This document shows, one piece after another, positions 5,929 to 7,440 of a DNA stretch of 7,440 nucleotides (the first letter of the stretch is position 1; each line of letters begins with the position of its first letter). The position numbers and the translations under genes were made by a program. Where the stretch lies: assembly GCA_905479025.1 (NCBI GenBank), contig CAJQKX010000783.1:1-7440 (forward strand), in the 5' to 3' direction. The notes under the pieces were generated by a model that was not told where the DNA came from, did no database searches, and was given only the letters and a program-made list of their open reading frames with translations. This stretch comes from an uncultured Paraglaciecola sp. GTDB lineage: Bacteria > Pseudomonadota > Gammaproteobacteria > Enterobacterales > Alteromonadaceae.

Positions 5929-6379
5929 TTATTGCCTGAGGGGCGATACAGGAACCATGATCATGTCGGTCGATTGGTTAGACTGCTTAAAATATTTTGC
6001 ATAACGAGTGATACCAACATTCATATTTTTTAATATCGATAAAACACTGTCACTTATCTTTATTCGTTTTAATGACAAAAAACGTATGTCTTAATGTTTC
6101 ATGACTCAGCTTGAGGTAAACCATTTCATCTTGTTTGTCATCCTCACGCTGCAACCCAACCAACAATTCTATTTTGCCTTGACCTAACTCTCTTAGCCTT
6201 CTCGAAAAGCCATGGGAGTGTTTCAATTTACATATTCATATGTTTTGCAATATTTTAAGGTATTTAGCGTGCGGACCATTAGCAATGTCTTGGGGTAAAG
6301 ATGATTTAGCTGAAAAGAAAAAGCGGAATAAATCTAACCTATAATGAGAAGCAGGACGGGTAATCCCATGCCTAAAACT
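5929..6379 (-). pseudogene. Broken regulator-like gene (possible MarR-type winged helix)
   Basis: Three minus-strand segments look coding. Segment A (6379-6239) includes HGITRPASHYRLDLFRFF and LPQDIANGPHAKYLKILQNI, and is closed by TGA 6238-6236. Segment B, same frame (6235-6053), reads HSHGFSRRLRELGQGKIELL, VGLQREDD, then EMVYLKLSHETLRH, resembling a recognition helix plus wing (RED-x-x-D-x-x-x-V-x-L), and ends at TGA 6052-6050. Segment C, another frame (6090-5929), reads SLKRIKISDSVLSILKNMN, GITRYAKYFKQS, MVPVSPLRQ and ends at TAA 5931-5929. B and C overlap around a homopolymer A6 (6077-6082, T6 on the coding strand), where a one-base slip would join them. The total of about 150 codons suits a MarR-size regulator. 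No start codon is evident and several residues between A and B seem missing. The family call is from pattern only and could be wrong; that it was once coding is more secure. Confidence 0.4.
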
Positions 6380-6652
6380 TCAGAAAAAATAATTGATATT
6401 ACTTAAGCCAATAATCAAATGCCATTTCTAACGTCTTAACCAACTCTGACCATACATATCAATTATCTAGATATGTTCACTAATAAAATGTTGCAACATC
6501 TTGGTATACGTTAGTGTTGAACCCATACTGTATTTTGCACAATAAGACCTAAAAAAAATAGATCTAAACACACCACCTCAACAACTGCGCAATCTTCAAA
6601 GAAATGTGTGGGGTTGCTGGGCATTTTTACCTCAACAGGAGAATTAACAACA
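6380..6652. promoter_or_regulatory. Upstream region of the MDR gene with clustered dyads
   Basis: No protein gene is convincing here. Three symmetric elements cluster about 130-200 bases before the MDR start: ACATATC (6454-6460)/GATATGT (6470-6476); the 12-bp perfect palindrome ATGTTGCAACAT (6488-6499); and GTTCACTAA (6475-6483) matched by TTAG...TGAAC (6511-6522, with a 3-base bulge) around that palindrome. They could be operators or a cruciform-forming structure. Possible weak promoter hexamers are TTGGTA (6501-6506) and TACTGT (6525-6530) with 18-base spacing. Confidence 0.4.
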
Positions 6653-7440
6653 GTGAAAAAATCAAAACAACTCTTTACCGAAATAACGTCAGATGGACAA
6701 CTTAACATATCCCTAACTGAACGGGATGTACCTACACCTAAACCTCATGAAGTGATAGTTCGCATCGAAGCAGCCCCAATTAATCCATCAGATATGTGGC
6801 CAATGTTTGGCCCAGCCAATTTAGCGGAAGCCAGTTATGACGCAGACAATAAAGTCATGTCTGCACCTGTTCACAAAGGTATTTTACCGCGTATTAAGTC
6901 ACGTTTAGATTCAGTGTTACCTATAGGTAATGAAGGTGCCGGCGTTGTCGTTGCCACTGGCGATCATCCTGCTGCACAGGCGTTAATGGGTAAAACAGTG
7001 GGGGTATTATCTGGGGCTGTTTATAGCGAATACTGTTGTGTGCCTATGCAGGCATGTATTGTACATAACGAAGGCACCACAGCTAAAGATGCCGCATCAT
7101 CATTTGTTAATCCACTCACGGCGTTAGGTATGGTTGAGACCATGCGCATGGAAGGACATTCTGGATTAGTGCATACCGCTGCAGCGTCCGCTTTGGGACA
7201 AATGCTGAATAAAATTTGCTTGGCTGAAGACGTACCTTTAGTCAATGTTGTGCGTAATCAACAACAGACCGATATTTTAAAAGCAATTGGTGCTAAACAT
7301 ATTTGCGATTCTTCAAGCCCAACCTTTAAAGCGGATTTGTATAATGCGATTGAAGCAACCGGTGCCACCCTTGCCTTTGATGCGATTGGCGGCGGCGATT
7401 TAGTTAGTGATATTTTAACCGCGATGGAAGCAGTAGGCAG
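6653..7440 (+). CDS. Zinc-type alcohol dehydrogenase-like / medium-chain dehydrogenase/reductase (MDR), 3'-truncated by window edge
   Basis: NAD(P)H-dependent oxidoreductase of the MDR superfamily; the first 262 residues are present of a family that is usually about 340-380 long. The N-terminal GroES-like domain shows VPTPKPHEVIVRIEAAPINP (residues 26-45), then SDMW, then GNEGAGVVVATG (92-103). The Rossmann domain begins about residue 150: VNPLTALGMVETM (152-164), the nucleotide-binding stretch VHTAAASALGQML (173-185), GAKHICDSS (213-221) and FDAIGGGDL (242-250). Catalytic-zinc Cys/His ligands in the classical ADH pattern are not evident, so this is more like the quinone-reductase/enoyl-reductase branch; the substrate is unknown. 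The start is taken as GTG 6653-6655 because AGGAG (6637-6641) lies 11 bases upstream and no ATG occurs in frame nearby. The frame is open further upstream (to about 6602) without family-like sequence. The gene diverges from the broken regulator-like gene. Confidence 0.88.
   Translation, partial: MKKSKQLFTEITSDGQLNISLTERDVPTPKPHEVIVRIEAAPINPSDMWPMFGPANLAEASYDADNKVMSAPVHKGILPRIKSRLDSVLPIGNEGAGVVVATGDHPAAQALMGKTVGVLSGAVYSEYCCVPMQACIVHNEGTTAKDAASSFVNPLTALGMVETMRMEGHSGLVHTAAASALGQMLNKICLAEDVPLVNVVRNQQQTDILKAIGAKHICDSSSPTFKADLYNAIEATGATLAFDAIGGGDLVSDILTAMEAVG

Noticed and set aside
6361..6405. Short + strand frame MPKTSEKIIDIT
   Set aside because: Stops after 12 codons and has no clear continuation in another frame; overlaps the antisense regulator remnant's upstream edge.
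6511..6708. 65-residue minus-strand ORF
   Set aside because: Overlaps the MDR start and its Shine-Dalgarno; composition is not protein-like.
7021..7245. 74-residue minus-strand ORF inside the MDR gene
   Set aside because: Antisense shadow of the conserved nucleotide-binding region.
1..7440. A new multi-gene system (defence, secretion, biosynthetic cluster)
   Set aside because: The intact genes are a CoA ligase, AsnRS, a PhzF-family protein, an MDR enzyme and an orphan membrane protein, in mixed orientation with separate signals; nothing ties them into one system.

Overview
The window looks like chromosomal DNA from a low-to-moderate GC gammaproteobacterium, probably a marine Alteromonadales-type organism. 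This is inferred from the AT-rich base composition, the bacterial AsnRS type and the general style of the genes; no 16S or other marker is present to prove it. Nothing here is a mobile element, CRISPR array, prophage or tRNA/rRNA gene.

Layout. (1) 2-1363 (+): 3' part of an acyl-CoA synthetase (ANL/AMP-binding family), entering from the left edge. (2) 1349-1750 (-): a 5-carboxymethyl-2-hydroxymuconate isomerase/tautomerase-family gene. Its Pro-bearing N-terminus is cut off from its body by two in-frame TGA codons inside a TGAC/TGAG tetranucleotide array. (3) 1776-2204 (+): a decayed GNAT acetyltransferase with a lost start and two in-frame TAA codons. (4) 2205-2975: a mostly non-coding stretch with two short tandem repeats, a probable 49-residue one-TM membrane protein on the minus strand (2475-2624), and two near-identical 14-bp boxes resembling LacI-family operators. 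(5) 2976-4373 (+): intact asparaginyl-tRNA synthetase (asnS) with a good Shine-Dalgarno and a clear intrinsic terminator. (6) 4480-4842 (-): a 120-residue three-TM membrane protein of unknown role. (7) 4946-5728 (-): intact PhzF-family isomerase. (8) 5729-6652: no intact gene, but a broken minus-strand regulator-like gene (about 5929-6379) and a cluster of dyad symmetries. (9) 6653-7440 (+): 5' part of a zinc-type medium-chain dehydrogenase/reductase (MDR), leaving at the right edge.

The intact genes do not form an obvious pathway. AsnRS is a housekeeping translation enzyme, and its neighbours are independently transcribed accessory metabolic genes. The most striking property of the window is local gene decay: three disrupted genes (tautomerase, GNAT, regulator-like) lie in 7.4 kb, two of them side by side and 25 bp apart in divergent orientation, with small tandem repeats in and around them. 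I did not find a convincing undescribed multi-gene system. The items most worth a second look are the tetranucleotide-interrupted tautomerase, the small membrane ORF with its operator-like box, the regulator remnant, and the dyad cluster upstream of the MDR gene.
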